The notes under the pieces: generated by a model
Seen by the model: the letters and a program-made list of their open reading frames with translations, nothing else
Databases searched by the model: none
Told to the model about the DNA's origin: nothing
Assembly: GCA_900554685.1 (NCBI GenBank)
Contig: USIG01000079.1
Location: 1 to 7,925 of the forward strand
Length of the DNA: 7,925 bases
Direction: 5' to 3'
DNA from: an uncultured Cryptobacterium sp.
GTDB taxonomy: Bacteria; Actinomycetota; Coriobacteriia; Coriobacteriales; Eggerthellaceae
Program-made: the position numbers and the translations under genes
Part shown: positions 1-5,929 of the stretch, in pieces
Layout: every line of letters begins with the position of its first letter
How positions within the stretch are numbered: position 1 is the first letter of the stretch

Positions 1-1
1 C

Positions 2-169
2 TCTTACAACGAGATTAAGACCATCGATCTGCAAATTCTTGTTGAAGCTGATTTTCTGGTTAATCTTTACGAAGACGGCATCAATGAAGAAGGTCAGCGT
101 AAAGCTTTGAAAAACATCTTCAAAACCGAAACGGGTATTGAGATTCTCTACACCATGTATGGACTGTAA
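2..169 (+). CDS. 3' end of probable HD-domain protein (partial, starts before the window)
   Basis: An open frame enters from the left edge and ends at TAA 167-169, leaving 55 residues. The visible tail includes the acidic, hydrophobic stretch ILVEADFLVNLYEDG followed by KNIFKTETGIEILYTMYGL. From memory this resembles the C-terminal end of HD-superfamily proteins (putative metal-dependent phosphohydrolases) of Firmicutes and Coriobacteria, in which a Q-I-L-x-E-A-D-F/Y-x-V-N motif follows the metal site and an F-x-T-E-T-G-I segment lies close to the end. The His-Asp motif itself would lie upstream of the window and cannot be seen, so the family call is inference. The gene converges on the ABC exporter gene with about 100 bp between the two stop codons. 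I see no convincing intrinsic terminator in that gap. Confidence 0.6.
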   Translation, partial: SYNEIKTIDLQILVEADFLVNLYEDGINEEGQRKALKNIFKTETGIEILYTMYGL

Positions 170-273
170 TAGATCATCTACTTATTTTTCAATTCTACTT
201 ATTTCAAATATGAGAATGTGGCAGCCAGTTTGGGCCGACTAGGGCCCGATCCAGAATTTTGCCGCACCTCGTA

Positions 274-2061
274 TCAGTCTAAATAAGCGCCCGTCTGTCT
301 ATTCCAGAGATGGGCGTATTCCCCACCCTGTTTAATTAATGCCTCATGAGGGCCATCTTCTACAATTTTGCCTTCCGATAACACCACTATTCGATCAAGA
401 CTCGCCACCGTTGAAAGACGATGAGCTACCACGATTGAGGTGCGTCCGTGCATGAGCTTTTCGAGAGCATCCTGCACCAAATGTTCGCTTTCGGAATCCA
501 GCGCGCTGGTTGCCTCATCGAGCACCAAAACAGGACAATCAGCCAGCATCGCACGCGCGATAGCCACACGCTGACGTTGTCCGCCCGATAGTTTCACTCC
601 GCGCTCGCCCGTTATGGTGTCAAAACCTTGCGGAAGTTTTTCGATAAACTCAAGCGCATTTGCCTGGCGAGCCGCCTCACGAATTTCTTCCATCGTCGCA
701 TTAGGCTTTCCATAAGAAATATTCTCAGCAATACTGCGATGAAACAACAGAGCCTCTTGAGGAACATAAGCAATTTGTCGACGCAGCGATTGCTGAGTGG
801 TATCTGCCACATTCTGCCCATCTACTAATATTTTGCCTTCCTGGATATCCGAAAGACGGAGAAGTAGTTTTGTCAGGGTCGTCTTGCCCGCCCCGCTCAT
901 ACCGACCAAGCCAACACGCTGACCTGCAGGGATATGAAGATTAAAATCATTAAATACCTGCGTTTTCGTGTTGCCATCAAAGTAAGAAAAACCAATGTGC
1001 TCGAAATCGATATCGCCCTTCGTTACCACCATGGGCTGAGCATTGGGCTTATCGGCCACCAGACGGGGCTCATCGAGAATCATTGTCATGCCACTTGCAT
1101 CACCAAACGCACGATTAAAACGCTGTAGACCATTGTTGATAAAGTTGAACTGATTGGTGATGGTGTAGGTATAGGTAAACATCACGACCAAAGTACCCGG
1201 AGTAATACCAAACCACGCATTGCCGCCCGCGATAAACACCGTAACAACCGACATGATCACAATAGTAATGCAAGCTGTTATAATGCCTCGCGTCAAAGAT
1301 GCCCACATGCGTTTCGAGTCTTTGGCAACAACTTCCTTGTTAGCTTTATCGAAAAGTCCGCGCTCGTAATCTTCACGACCGTATGTTTTCACAGACAAGA
1401 TATTCGCAACCGAATCGGACAGTTCACCTGAAAGCTGATTCTGAGCACTGGCAGCTTGTTCGTTTAAATGAAGAATGCGCTTGTACATGTAGTACGAAAT
1501 TGAAGCATAAATAACCAAAAGCACTATGAGAATTGCTACATACAAAGGCACGCGTGGGGCTAAAATTCCTACCGTAAATATGATGGAACAAATTACAGGC
1601 AAAAACGGAAACGTTACCGTCTCAATAAGCTGCTGATACCCATTCATAAATTTGCTCGTTTGGCTTACCAGCGTTCCACCAAAACGATTCGAATGAAACG
1701 ACATAGACTGGTTACACAGGGCATCAAAAGACATCGTAGCCAAATCATACGCAGCTGCAATTTCTAGTTTGTACATGGTATAGTCCTGCAACTTGCTTGC
1801 TGCTTGTCCAAATACATTGATAGCAATAAGCGCAATTATGTATGGCGCAAACACCTCAAAAACCTGATCAGCAGGGACTGGATCCGCACTTACACGATCG
1901 ACAACCAAACTCATTACGTAGGGATTTCCATAGGTAAGTAGCGCTACAAAAGCAAACGTTGATATCATCAAGCCAAAGAAATAGCCCTTATGTCGCTTGG
2001 TCACCTGCCAATAATAATGCAGGGTACGTCGCGTGGTTGAAGGGGTGGTCTTTTCAGTCAT
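274..2061 (-). CDS. ABC exporter half-transporter, fused membrane and ATPase domains
   Basis: This is a 595-residue type IV (MsbA/MdlB-like) ABC exporter subunit, expected to pair with itself or a partner in the inner membrane and move a substrate outward using ATP. The substrate cannot be told. The membrane domain has about six hydrophobic segments (near residues 28-56, 70-88, 151-168, 172-192, 258-280 and 288-308). The ATPase domain has Walker A GMSGAGKTT (Lys393), Q-loop Gln435, signature LSGGQ 491-495, Walker B VLVLDEATSALD (Asp515, catalytic Glu516) and switch His547, so it looks fully active. The frame is open upstream to ATG 2149-2151, but ATG 2059-2061 has a purine-rich ribosome site (AAGGAAAGG) just before it and gives the family's usual N-terminus. 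A partner half-transporter is not adjacent. A dyad and short tandem repeats lie in its upstream leader. Confidence 0.93.
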   Translation of the reverse strand: MTEKTTPSTTRRTLHYYWQVTKRHKGYFFGLMISTFAFVALLTYGNPYVMSLVVDRVSADPVPADQVFEVFAPYIIALIAINVFGQAASKLQDYTMYKLEIAAAYDLATMSFDALCNQSMSFHSNRFGGTLVSQTSKFMNGYQQLIETVTFPFLPVICSIIFTVGILAPRVPLYVAILIVLLVIYASISYYMYKRILHLNEQAASAQNQLSGELSDSVANILSVKTYGREDYERGLFDKANKEVVAKDSKRMWASLTRGIITACITIVIMSVVTVFIAGGNAWFGITPGTLVVMFTYTYTITNQFNFINNGLQRFNRAFGDASGMTMILDEPRLVADKPNAQPMVVTKGDIDFEHIGFSYFDGNTKTQVFNDFNLHIPAGQRVGLVGMSGAGKTTLTKLLLRLSDIQEGKILVDGQNVADTTQQSLRRQIAYVPQEALLFHRSIAENISYGKPNATMEEIREAARQANALEFIEKLPQGFDTITGERGVKLSGGQRQRVAIARAMLADCPVLVLDEATSALDSESEHLVQDALEKLMHGRTSIVVAHRLSTVASLDRIVVLSEGKIVEDGPHEALIKQGGEYAHLWNRQTGAYLD

Positions 2062-2065
2062 GGAA

Positions 2066-2074
2066 CCTTTCCTT
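2066..2074 (-). promoter_or_regulatory. ribosome binding site choosing the ABC exporter start
   Basis: On the - strand AAGGAAAGG ends 4 bases before ATG 2059-2061. The further upstream in-frame ATGs at 2091 and 2151 lack an equally good site and would add a basic, unconserved N-terminal tail. This decides the start in favour of 2061. Confidence 0.6.
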
Positions 2075-2155
2075 GTATAGTGTCTTTGCATCGCAAGAAA
2101 CTTCTTCTTACATGAAAAACTATTCTTCTGCTTCCCTGTCACAGAAAGCACCTAA

Positions 2156-2167
2156 GCACTAAAGTGC
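2156..2167. repeat. short perfect dyad in the leader of the ABC exporter gene
   Basis: GCACT and AGTGC are separated by two A residues, giving a 12-bp near-palindrome about 95 bases upstream of the exporter start. It abuts and partly overlaps the first unit of the 8-bp tandem array. It could be an operator, but 5-bp arms can arise by chance. Confidence 0.35.
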
Positions 2168-2203
2168 CAGCGTGGCAGGGTGTCAGGGTGGCAGGGTGTC
2201 AGA
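2164..2203. repeat. 8-bp tandem array, five units
   Basis: Five consecutive 8-mers read GTGCCAGC, GTGGCAGG, GTGTCAGG, GTGGCAGG and GTGTCAGA. The last four also form a 16-bp repeat present twice with one mismatch. The array lies in the upstream region of the ABC exporter gene and downstream of the GNAT gene. Confidence 0.8.
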
Positions 2204-2258
2204 GCTCCTTCTTTGCAAAGTTTTTCTGCTAAACGTCTAAGTCTATTTACTAAGGTAC

Positions 2259-2288
2259 CAAACCCGTCAATAGCAAACCCACCAATAG
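2259..2288. repeat. 15-bp tandem duplication
   Basis: CAAACCCGTCAATAG (2259-2273) is followed directly by CAAACCCACCAATAG (2274-2288), with two differences, and by a partial third start (CAAAG) at 2289. It is non-coding and lies between the exporter and GNAT genes. Confidence 0.7.
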
Positions 2289-2348
2289 CAAAGTTAACAA
2301 AAAGCGCATTCGATTAGCTTGGACAACAAACCGTTCAGGAAAAGACAA

Positions 2349-2386
2349 CCCTACTTACAGCACCTACCCCTACTTACAACACCTTT
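2349..2386. repeat. 19-bp duplication spanning the GNAT stop codon
   Basis: CCCTACTTACAGCACCTAC (2349-2367) and CCCTACTTACAACACCTTT (2368-2386) are adjacent, with 16 of 19 bases identical. The second copy contains the last codons and TAA of the GNAT gene, so the gene's 3' end appears to have been duplicated just beyond itself. Confidence 0.7.
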
Positions 2387-2901
2387 TCATAAGCCAAACG
2401 TAAAGCACCTGCTTCTTCGCCACCAACAAGATGAATTTTTCCACAATAGGTAAATCCTGCTTTTTGAATTACTCTTTGCATAGGAATATTACCTGGGTGT
2501 GTATCAATACGAACGGAGTGAATACCCTGTTCCTTAGTAAGCTCAAAAGCCTTTTGCATCATTTTTCCCGCGATACCTTTTCCCTTGCTACCATCAGCAA
2601 CACAAACACGATGAAGCGATGAATAGCTAACCTTATTCGCATCATTAGAGATAAGCCACGATCCCTCTATCGCTTCATATGACGCTTCTGGAGCAGTAAG
2701 AAAAGCAAATATGCCAACGACTTTATCACCTTCCATCGCCAGATAAGTACATCCCTCTTTAATATCTTGAAGCCACGTATCACGATTAGGATATCCGCTC
2801 TGCCACTGATCGAGCCCCATGCTTTTCAGCTGCGCTTTCGCCTGATCTGTGATTTCGCACATGCGATCTAAGTGTTTTAGTTCAGCTAGTTGAAATTTCA
2901 C
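2374..2901 (-). CDS. GNAT family N-acetyltransferase
   Basis: A 175-residue cytoplasmic acetyltransferase of the GNAT fold, a usual length for the family, which moves an acetyl group from acetyl-CoA to an amine. The substrate is unknown. The acetyl-CoA binding motif A is visible as HRVCVADGSKGKGIAGKMM (residues 97-115), with the pyrophosphate loop in the SKGKGIAG part. It is followed by RIDTHPGNIPMQRVIQKAGF (131-150), the usual strand-helix before the C-terminal strand. The start is GTG at 2899-2901, supported by GAGGAG a few bases upstream on the - strand. The gene appears to stand alone: 312 bases separate it from the exporter gene and about 840 from sufB. Its upstream region runs straight into a 16-bp tandem array. 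The family call is firm; a specific role such as protein or small-molecule acetylation cannot be given. Confidence 0.92.
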   Translation of the reverse strand: MKFQLAELKHLDRMCEITDQAKAQLKSMGLDQWQSGYPNRDTWLQDIKEGCTYLAMEGDKVVGIFAFLTAPEASYEAIEGSWLISNDANKVSYSSLHRVCVADGSKGKGIAGKMMQKAFELTKEQGIHSVRIDTHPGNIPMQRVIQKAGFTYCGKIHLVGGEEAGALRLAYEKVL

Positions 2902-2915
2902 AATCGCTCCTCACT

Positions 2916-2995
2916 AGTTGCAGACATCACAAGTTACAGACATCGCAGGTTACAGATGTCTCAGGTTATAGATGTCGCAGGTTACAAGCATTACA
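2916..2995. repeat. 16-bp tandem array, five units, upstream of GNAT
   Basis: Five units of exactly 16 bases start at 2916, 2932, 2948, 2964 and 2980. Examples are AGTTACAGACATCGCA (unit 2) and GGTTATAGATGTCGCA (unit 4). The shared frame is (A/G)GTTRYAG followed by a six-base core. The core is GACATC in units 1-2 and its reverse complement GATGTC in units 3-4; unit 5 has lost it. The array begins 15 bases before the GTG start of the GNAT gene, so it covers its promoter and leader region. Confidence 0.85.
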
Positions 2996-2997
2996 GC

Positions 2998-3161
2998 AAA
3001 CTCAGCATAAACAGGCCAAGAGTCGTCGCCGCAGTAATCAACCTAATATAAGCAGATCCAAAGTCGTCTCCGCTGCAATGAACCTAATATAAGAAGGCCA
3101 TTGATTACCGCTGTTGCAATCAACTCAACATAAGCAAACCATAAGTCACCCCTATTGCTAA
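2998..3161. repeat. 41-bp degenerate tandem array, four units
   Basis: Four units of exactly 41 bases run 2998-3038, 3039-3079, 3080-3120 and 3121-3161. Shared landmarks are a start like AACCTAATATAAGCAG, a central AAGTC-like block, and an end like CGCTGCAAT. Units 2 and 3 share AACCTAATATAAG exactly; units 1 and 2 share AGTCGTC. The period is not a multiple of three, which argues against coding. It abuts the 16-bp array with only two bases between them. Confidence 0.75.
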
Positions 3162-3241
3162 CAACCGAAAAAGAGGCTAAAGGCATAATCGTCACAACCA
3201 GGGGCTAGTATCTACGAGCTCAGTGGGCAAACTATTTAGCT

Positions 3242-3413
3242 GATTTTTGTCAAAACGTGACGAATCAGGGGAATTCGAGCGAATAACTTTCAACCAGTCC
3301 ATAGGCCATCACAAGAAAATTACGGATTATGACAAAATATCGGTGCTTCATTACATCGCCTCGCTAAGAGGCCATTCGAGAATCCCCCGATTCGGCATAA
3401 ATTGACAAAATCC
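3242..3413. repeat. inverted pair of a GTCAA...CGAATC.GGGG element
   Basis: The + strand at 3244-3272 and the - strand at 3411-3383 align with 22 of 29 bases identical, sharing TTTTGTCAA, TG, CGAATC and GGGG in the same spacing. Weaker similarity (TTCGAG/TTCTCGAAT) continues inward. A third, partial match (ATTTTGTCA on the - strand at 3338-3330) lies between the two, and both - strand copies are followed by ATGGCCT. No target-site duplication is evident at the outer ends. It could be a dispersed intergenic repeat, a small non-autonomous element, or paired binding sites. Confidence 0.55.
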
Positions 3414-3454
3414 AACGGTAGATTTTGATCGGTGTTACTGATACGGCGAATTAA

Positions 3455-3491
3455 CGTGCTATCAGTCTCAACAGTAAGATCTGATAGCACG
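3455..3491. repeat. perfect 11-bp inverted repeat (hairpin or operator-like)
   Basis: CGTGCTATCAG (3455-3465) and CTGATAGCACG (3481-3491) are perfect inverted copies around a 15-base loop. The loop can extend the stem with TCT/AGA after one bulged base. Neither strand has a T-run after the stem, so it is not a standard terminator. A further half copy, AATAGCACG, lies at 3520-3528. No gene starts nearby on either strand. Confidence 0.65.
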
Positions 3492-3573
3492 CATAAATCC
3501 TAAGAGAACGCATATGCTCAATAGCACGTCATTTTACAGTTCACATAACAGGCTGAATACGAAAAAACATAGT

Positions 3574-3633
3574 AGCCCGTATGGCAGTCCGCGTACTAAT
3601 TCGCATTGCAAACCGTATGGTGGCTCGCATAGC
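3574..3633. repeat. 12-bp degenerate tandem array, five units
   Basis: Five 12-mers start at 3574, 3586, 3598, 3610 and 3622: AGCCCGTATGGC, AGTCCGCGTACT, AATTCGCATTGC, AAACCGTATGGT and GGCTCGCATAGC. The constant part is a central C-G-(T/C)-A-T-like block. Weaker echoes of the unit continue towards 3680. Confidence 0.6.
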
Positions 3634-3657
3634 AACAAGGCTTAATTACCAAACTTC

Positions 3658-3680
3658 ATACGCAACATAGAATTGCGCAT
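3658..3680. repeat. small hairpin downstream of sufB
   Basis: ATACGCAA (3658-3665) and TTGCGCAT (3673-3680) pair over 8 positions, one of them G-U on the - strand transcript, around a 7-base loop. It lies in the sufB 3' region, next to the candidate terminator. Confidence 0.35.
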
Positions 3681-3712
3681 AAAAGCTTAAGCAATAATTG
3701 CTCTTAAGAGCT
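3681..3712 (-). terminator. candidate intrinsic terminator of sufCB (weak)
   Basis: About 30 bases after the sufB stop, on the - strand, AGCAA and TTGCT pair around a tiny loop. The flanking CTTAAG blocks can pair further if a bulge is allowed, and a run of four T follows (complement of 3684-3681). The stem is AT-rich and imperfect, so the call is tentative. The segment also contains a 25-bp-period direct repeat of AGCTTAA.CAAT.ATTG (3684 and 3709). Confidence 0.3.
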
Positions 3713-3742
3713 TAAACAATCATTGAGCCAATAAAGTTTTGC

Positions 3743-4672
3743 CTAACTTAAGAAGTCATCCAAGATTTCAGCTTCTGCTTCTTCTTCGGTTAAGCCAAGC
3801 GTCATAAGCTTAGTAATTTGATCCCCTGCAATTTTCCCAATTGCCGCTTCATGAACAAGCTGAGCATCCTCGTGGGCCGCTTCAATACCAGGAATAGCTT
3901 TAACAACGGCATTGCCCATGATGATGGCATCGCATTGAACATGGCCATGGCATGCAGCTTCTCCTGAAACAAGAGGATTGAAGATCTGAACTGAATTATC
4001 TTGAGCAACACTACGAGAAATTACTTGAACATTTGAATCATCACCCACAAGGCGAATATTCATGTTCGATGTAGCCTTTTGGTCACCATCAGTGAGAAGT
4101 TTCTCGGTAAGAATAAGCTTTGCGCCCGCTCCAAGTTCTGCATCAGTATCTCGTACCGTCGAGGTTACACCGCGAATCTGAACCATTTCCATTTCACAGA
4201 ACGAGTTTTCATCTTGATATACCTTAGTCACTGGATTAAGAATGCGAGCACCATCACCAGAACCCTCACCATAGTGATTCTCAACATACTTTACACGGGA
4301 GTTTTTGCCAATGTGAAAGGTATGAATACCGTCATGCTCTGATGCCTTGTGACTATCGTTGTGGATACCACAGCCGGCAATAATCACAACATCGCAGTCC
4401 TCGCCAATATGGAAAGTGTTGTAAACCACATCTTTGAGTCCTGCCTTCGAAACAATAACAGGAATGTATACACGCTCGCCCTTGGTGCCATCTTTTATAT
4501 AAATGTCAATTCCGGGATTATCGGTTTTAGTTGCAATTTCAATATTTGCCGAATTGTGACGGGTAAGCAATTCGCCGTCTTTACGAATGTTATAAGCACC
4601 CTCAGGAATGCCATGGACATTCGTTAAGGTTTTTAACAAATCAGCATCTATAGGGGAAAGATCTACTGCCAT
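3743..4672 (-). CDS. sufB: SufB/SufD-family Fe-S cluster scaffold, short form
   Basis: A 309-residue SufB-family protein, much shorter than the roughly 470-500 residues of E. coli-type SufB. This is the compact form found with SufC alone in many anaerobes and archaea (called SmsB in the minimal SUF-like system). With SufC it forms the ATP-driven scaffold on which Fe-S clusters are built in the cytoplasm. The C-terminal core keeps the family pattern CHGHVQCDAIIMG (241-253) and AQLVHEAAIGKI (270-281). Cys247 and Glu275 sit where the essential Cys and Glu of E. coli SufB (Cys405, Glu434) are expected. The end, TKLMTLGLTEEEAEAEILDDFL, matches the usual helical tail. ATG at 4670-4672 is preceded by AGGAGA, which overlaps the sufC stop; 9 bases separate the two genes, so they are translated from one operon. 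No SufD, SufS or SufU follows it. Confidence 0.92.
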   Translation of the reverse strand: MAVDLSPIDADLLKTLTNVHGIPEGAYNIRKDGELLTRHNSANIEIATKTDNPGIDIYIKDGTKGERVYIPVIVSKAGLKDVVYNTFHIGEDCDVVIIAGCGIHNDSHKASEHDGIHTFHIGKNSRVKYVENHYGEGSGDGARILNPVTKVYQDENSFCEMEMVQIRGVTSTVRDTDAELGAGAKLILTEKLLTDGDQKATSNMNIRLVGDDSNVQVISRSVAQDNSVQIFNPLVSGEAACHGHVQCDAIIMGNAVVKAIPGIEAAHEDAQLVHEAAIGKIAGDQITKLMTLGLTEEEAEAEILDDFLS

Positions 4673-4681
4673 TATGATCTC

Positions 4682-5458
4682 CTAACAGGTAACAGAAATC
4701 TCAGTAAGGTGAATCTCAGGTGGCTCGGTAAACGAGCAATAGCTGTTGTTCTTTTGAGAAAAGCCCAGCTTAGGCATGATTTCATCAACCGGACCACAAG
4801 CTTCGATTTTGCCATCACGCAAGCAGATAATTTCATCAGCAAGCGAGATAATACGCTCTTGATGAGAGATGATAATGATCGAATGACCATTACCCTGCTT
4901 ATAGATGTCTTCAAAAGTCTGCGTGAGACGATCAAAGCTCCACAAATCGATTCCAGCCTCCGGCTCGTCGTAAATTGCAAGCTTCGGATCGGATGCCAAA
5001 ATGGTTGCAATCTCGATACGCTTCAATTCTCCACCGGAGAGATTTTTGTCTACTTCGCGCGTAAGATAATTTGCCGAGCAAAGACCGACCTTACCCAGAT
5101 ACTCATTACACGCAAGCATAGGAAGACGCTTGCCTGCGGCAATTTCCAAAAGCTTTTTGACCTTCATGCCCTTAAAACGAGAAGGCTGCTGAAAGCCATA
5201 ACCAATCCCAAGCTTTGCACGCTCGGTAATAGACATATTAGTGATATCGGTCCCTTCAAAAAGAATGCTACCGGACGTTGGCTGTTCAATGCCCATAATG
5301 ATTTTGGCAAGCGTCGATTTGCCGCCGCCATTAGGGCCAGTAATAACAACAAACTTATTTTCATCAACGGTAAGTGAAATATCATCAATGATGCGCTTAG
5401 TTTTTGAAGAGCCTTCTTCGACTGGTACGTCGAAAACAATGTTCTTAAGTTCTAACAT
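4682..5458 (-). CDS. sufC: SufC, ATPase of the Fe-S cluster scaffold
   Basis: A 258-residue cytoplasmic ABC-type ATPase that pairs with SufB and drives its conformational change during Fe-S cluster building. It is not a transporter: it has no membrane segment and no permease neighbour. Motifs seen are Walker A GPNGGGKST (41-49, Lys47), Q-loop Gln90, signature LSGGE (140-144), Walker B AIYDEPEAGID (161-171, Asp164 and Glu165) and switch His199. The stretch DEPEAGIDLWSF is typical of the SufC form that accompanies short SufB proteins. The frame opens 8 codons upstream, but ATG at 5456-5458 has AAGGAG five bases before it and starts with the expected LELKNIVF strand. It ends with TAG 4682-4684, inside the sufB ribosome site, so it is the first gene of the operon sufC-sufB. 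Confidence 0.94.
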   Translation of the reverse strand: MLELKNIVFDVPVEEGSSKTKRIIDDISLTVDENKFVVITGPNGGGKSTLAKIIMGIEQPTSGSILFEGTDITNMSITERAKLGIGYGFQQPSRFKGMKVKKLLEIAAGKRLPMLACNEYLGKVGLCSANYLTREVDKNLSGGELKRIEIATILASDPKLAIYDEPEAGIDLWSFDRLTQTFEDIYKQGNGHSIIIISHQERIISLADEIICLRDGKIEACGPVDEIMPKLGFSQKNNSYCSFTEPPEIHLTEISVTC

Positions 5459-5463
5459 GCATG

Positions 5464-5469
5464 CTCCTT
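5464..5469 (-). promoter_or_regulatory. ribosome binding site choosing the sufC start
   Basis: AAGGAG on the - strand lies five bases before ATG 5456-5458. An alternative start at 5482 would add the unconserved residues MSFRKGAC and would place this strong site inside the gene. Confidence 0.7.
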
Positions 5470-5486
5470 TTCTAAATGACACCGCA

Positions 5487-5492
5487 ATAATA
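5487..5492 (-). promoter_or_regulatory. candidate extended -10 promoter element of sufCB
   Basis: On the - strand TATTAT is preceded by TGC, giving the extended -10 pattern TGnTATTAT about 28 bases upstream of the sufC start. The predicted transcript would begin near 5480 with a leader of roughly 20 bases containing the ribosome site. No good -35 box is visible at the usual distance, which fits an extended -10 promoter but keeps confidence modest. Confidence 0.35.
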
Positions 5493-5601
5493 GCATTTTG
5501 CTTTCATAAGAAAAGTAATAATAAGTTAACGGTTTATTTTTACGTAAGAATTGTACGTCTTTCACAACACTCACTTCATATAAACCATCTATTATTCTTT
5601 T

Positions 5602-5747
5602 ACCGTGCTACTTATTCGCTTGCACTGTGTCACTTATCCGCTTGCACCGTACTACTTATTCGCTTACGAAACGCACTTATCTGTTCACGAACTTGCCTAT
5701 CTGTTTACGAACTTGCACACTTCGCACAACGAAATTCCACTCCGCAT
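5602..5747. repeat. degenerate tandem array, period shrinking from 22 to about 20 bp
   Basis: Three units of exactly 22 bases (5602, 5624, 5646) share ACCGT..YACTTATTCGCTT. They are followed by related units of 21 (5668), 20 (5689), 19 (5709) and 20 (5728) bases that begin with GAAC or AACGAA and keep a CTTATC/CTATC-type centre. The array passes into the 12-bp array after 5747. Confidence 0.65.
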
Positions 5748-5761
5748 AACGAAATTATGCT

Positions 5762-5929
5762 TTCGGTTGCGTATTTAGTTGCGTATACGGTTATGCTTTC
5801 AGCTATGTATTCGGTTATGTATCCGGTTATGTATCCGGTTATGCATCCGGTTATGAATTTGGTGATTCATTCAGTTATTCATTCAGTTATGTATTCGATC
5901 ATTCATTCGGGCACGAATTGTTTTATTCA
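5762..5929. repeat. 12-bp tandem array, about 14 units
   Basis: Fourteen consecutive 12-base units run without a length change. The central ones are nearly identical: TTCGGTTATGTA (5810), TCCGGTTATGTA (5822), TCCGGTTATGCA (5834), TCCGGTTATGAA (5846). The outer units drift (for example TTCAGTTATTCA at 5870 and TTCGGGCACGAA at 5906). Because 12 is a multiple of three, the + strand stays open and would read as repeated M-Y-P-V-like tetrapeptides. There is no ribosome site before it. Confidence 0.85.

Larger units (their letters stand above)
2062..2373. other. gene-free stretch between ABC exporter and GNAT genes
   Basis: About 312 bases without a supportable gene. It holds a small dyad (GCACT-AA-AGTGC, 2156-2167), an 8-bp tandem array (2164-2203), a 15-bp duplication (2259-2288) and a 19-bp duplication that runs into the GNAT stop codon (2349-2386). 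I could not identify a good -35/-10 pair for the exporter gene. A TATACA at 2074-2079 on the - strand lies too close to the start codon to serve. Confidence 0.6.
2902..3742. other. 840-base gene-free stretch between GNAT and sufB
   Basis: I see no credible coding region on either strand; all frames are short and lack ribosome sites. In order it holds a 16-bp tandem array (2916-2995), a 41-bp tandem array (2998-3161), an unassigned segment (3162-3241), an inverted pair of a roughly 30-40 bp element (3242-3413), a perfect hairpin (3455-3491), a 12-bp array (3574-3633), and small hairpins with a possible sufB terminator (3658-3712). Confidence 0.65.

Noticed and set aside
232..247. GGGCC...GGCCC dyad as a terminator between the converging HD and ABC genes
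   Set aside because: The stem is only five base pairs and no T-run follows on either strand.
2062..2151. 30-residue N-terminal extension of the ABC exporter
   Set aside because: The start at 2061 has a good ribosome site and gives the usual N-terminus; the extension is basic and unlike the family.
2916..3161. CRISPR array
   Set aside because: Units abut directly with no unique spacers, have diverged from one another, and no cas gene is present.
3242..3413. complete insertion sequence
   Set aside because: The segment is about 170 bases, carries no transposase frame, and shows no target-site duplication.
3403..3430. TTGACA at 3403-3408 as a promoter -35 box
   Set aside because: No acceptable -10 box lies at the right distance and no gene follows; the word belongs to the inverted element.
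4709..5377. 222-residue + strand open frame opposite sufC
   Set aside because: It lies entirely inside sufC on the other strand, and the sequence shows no known fold.
5762..5929. CRISPR array or replication-origin iterons
   Set aside because: Units of 12 bases follow each other with no spacers, and there is no rep or dnaA gene or other origin feature nearby.
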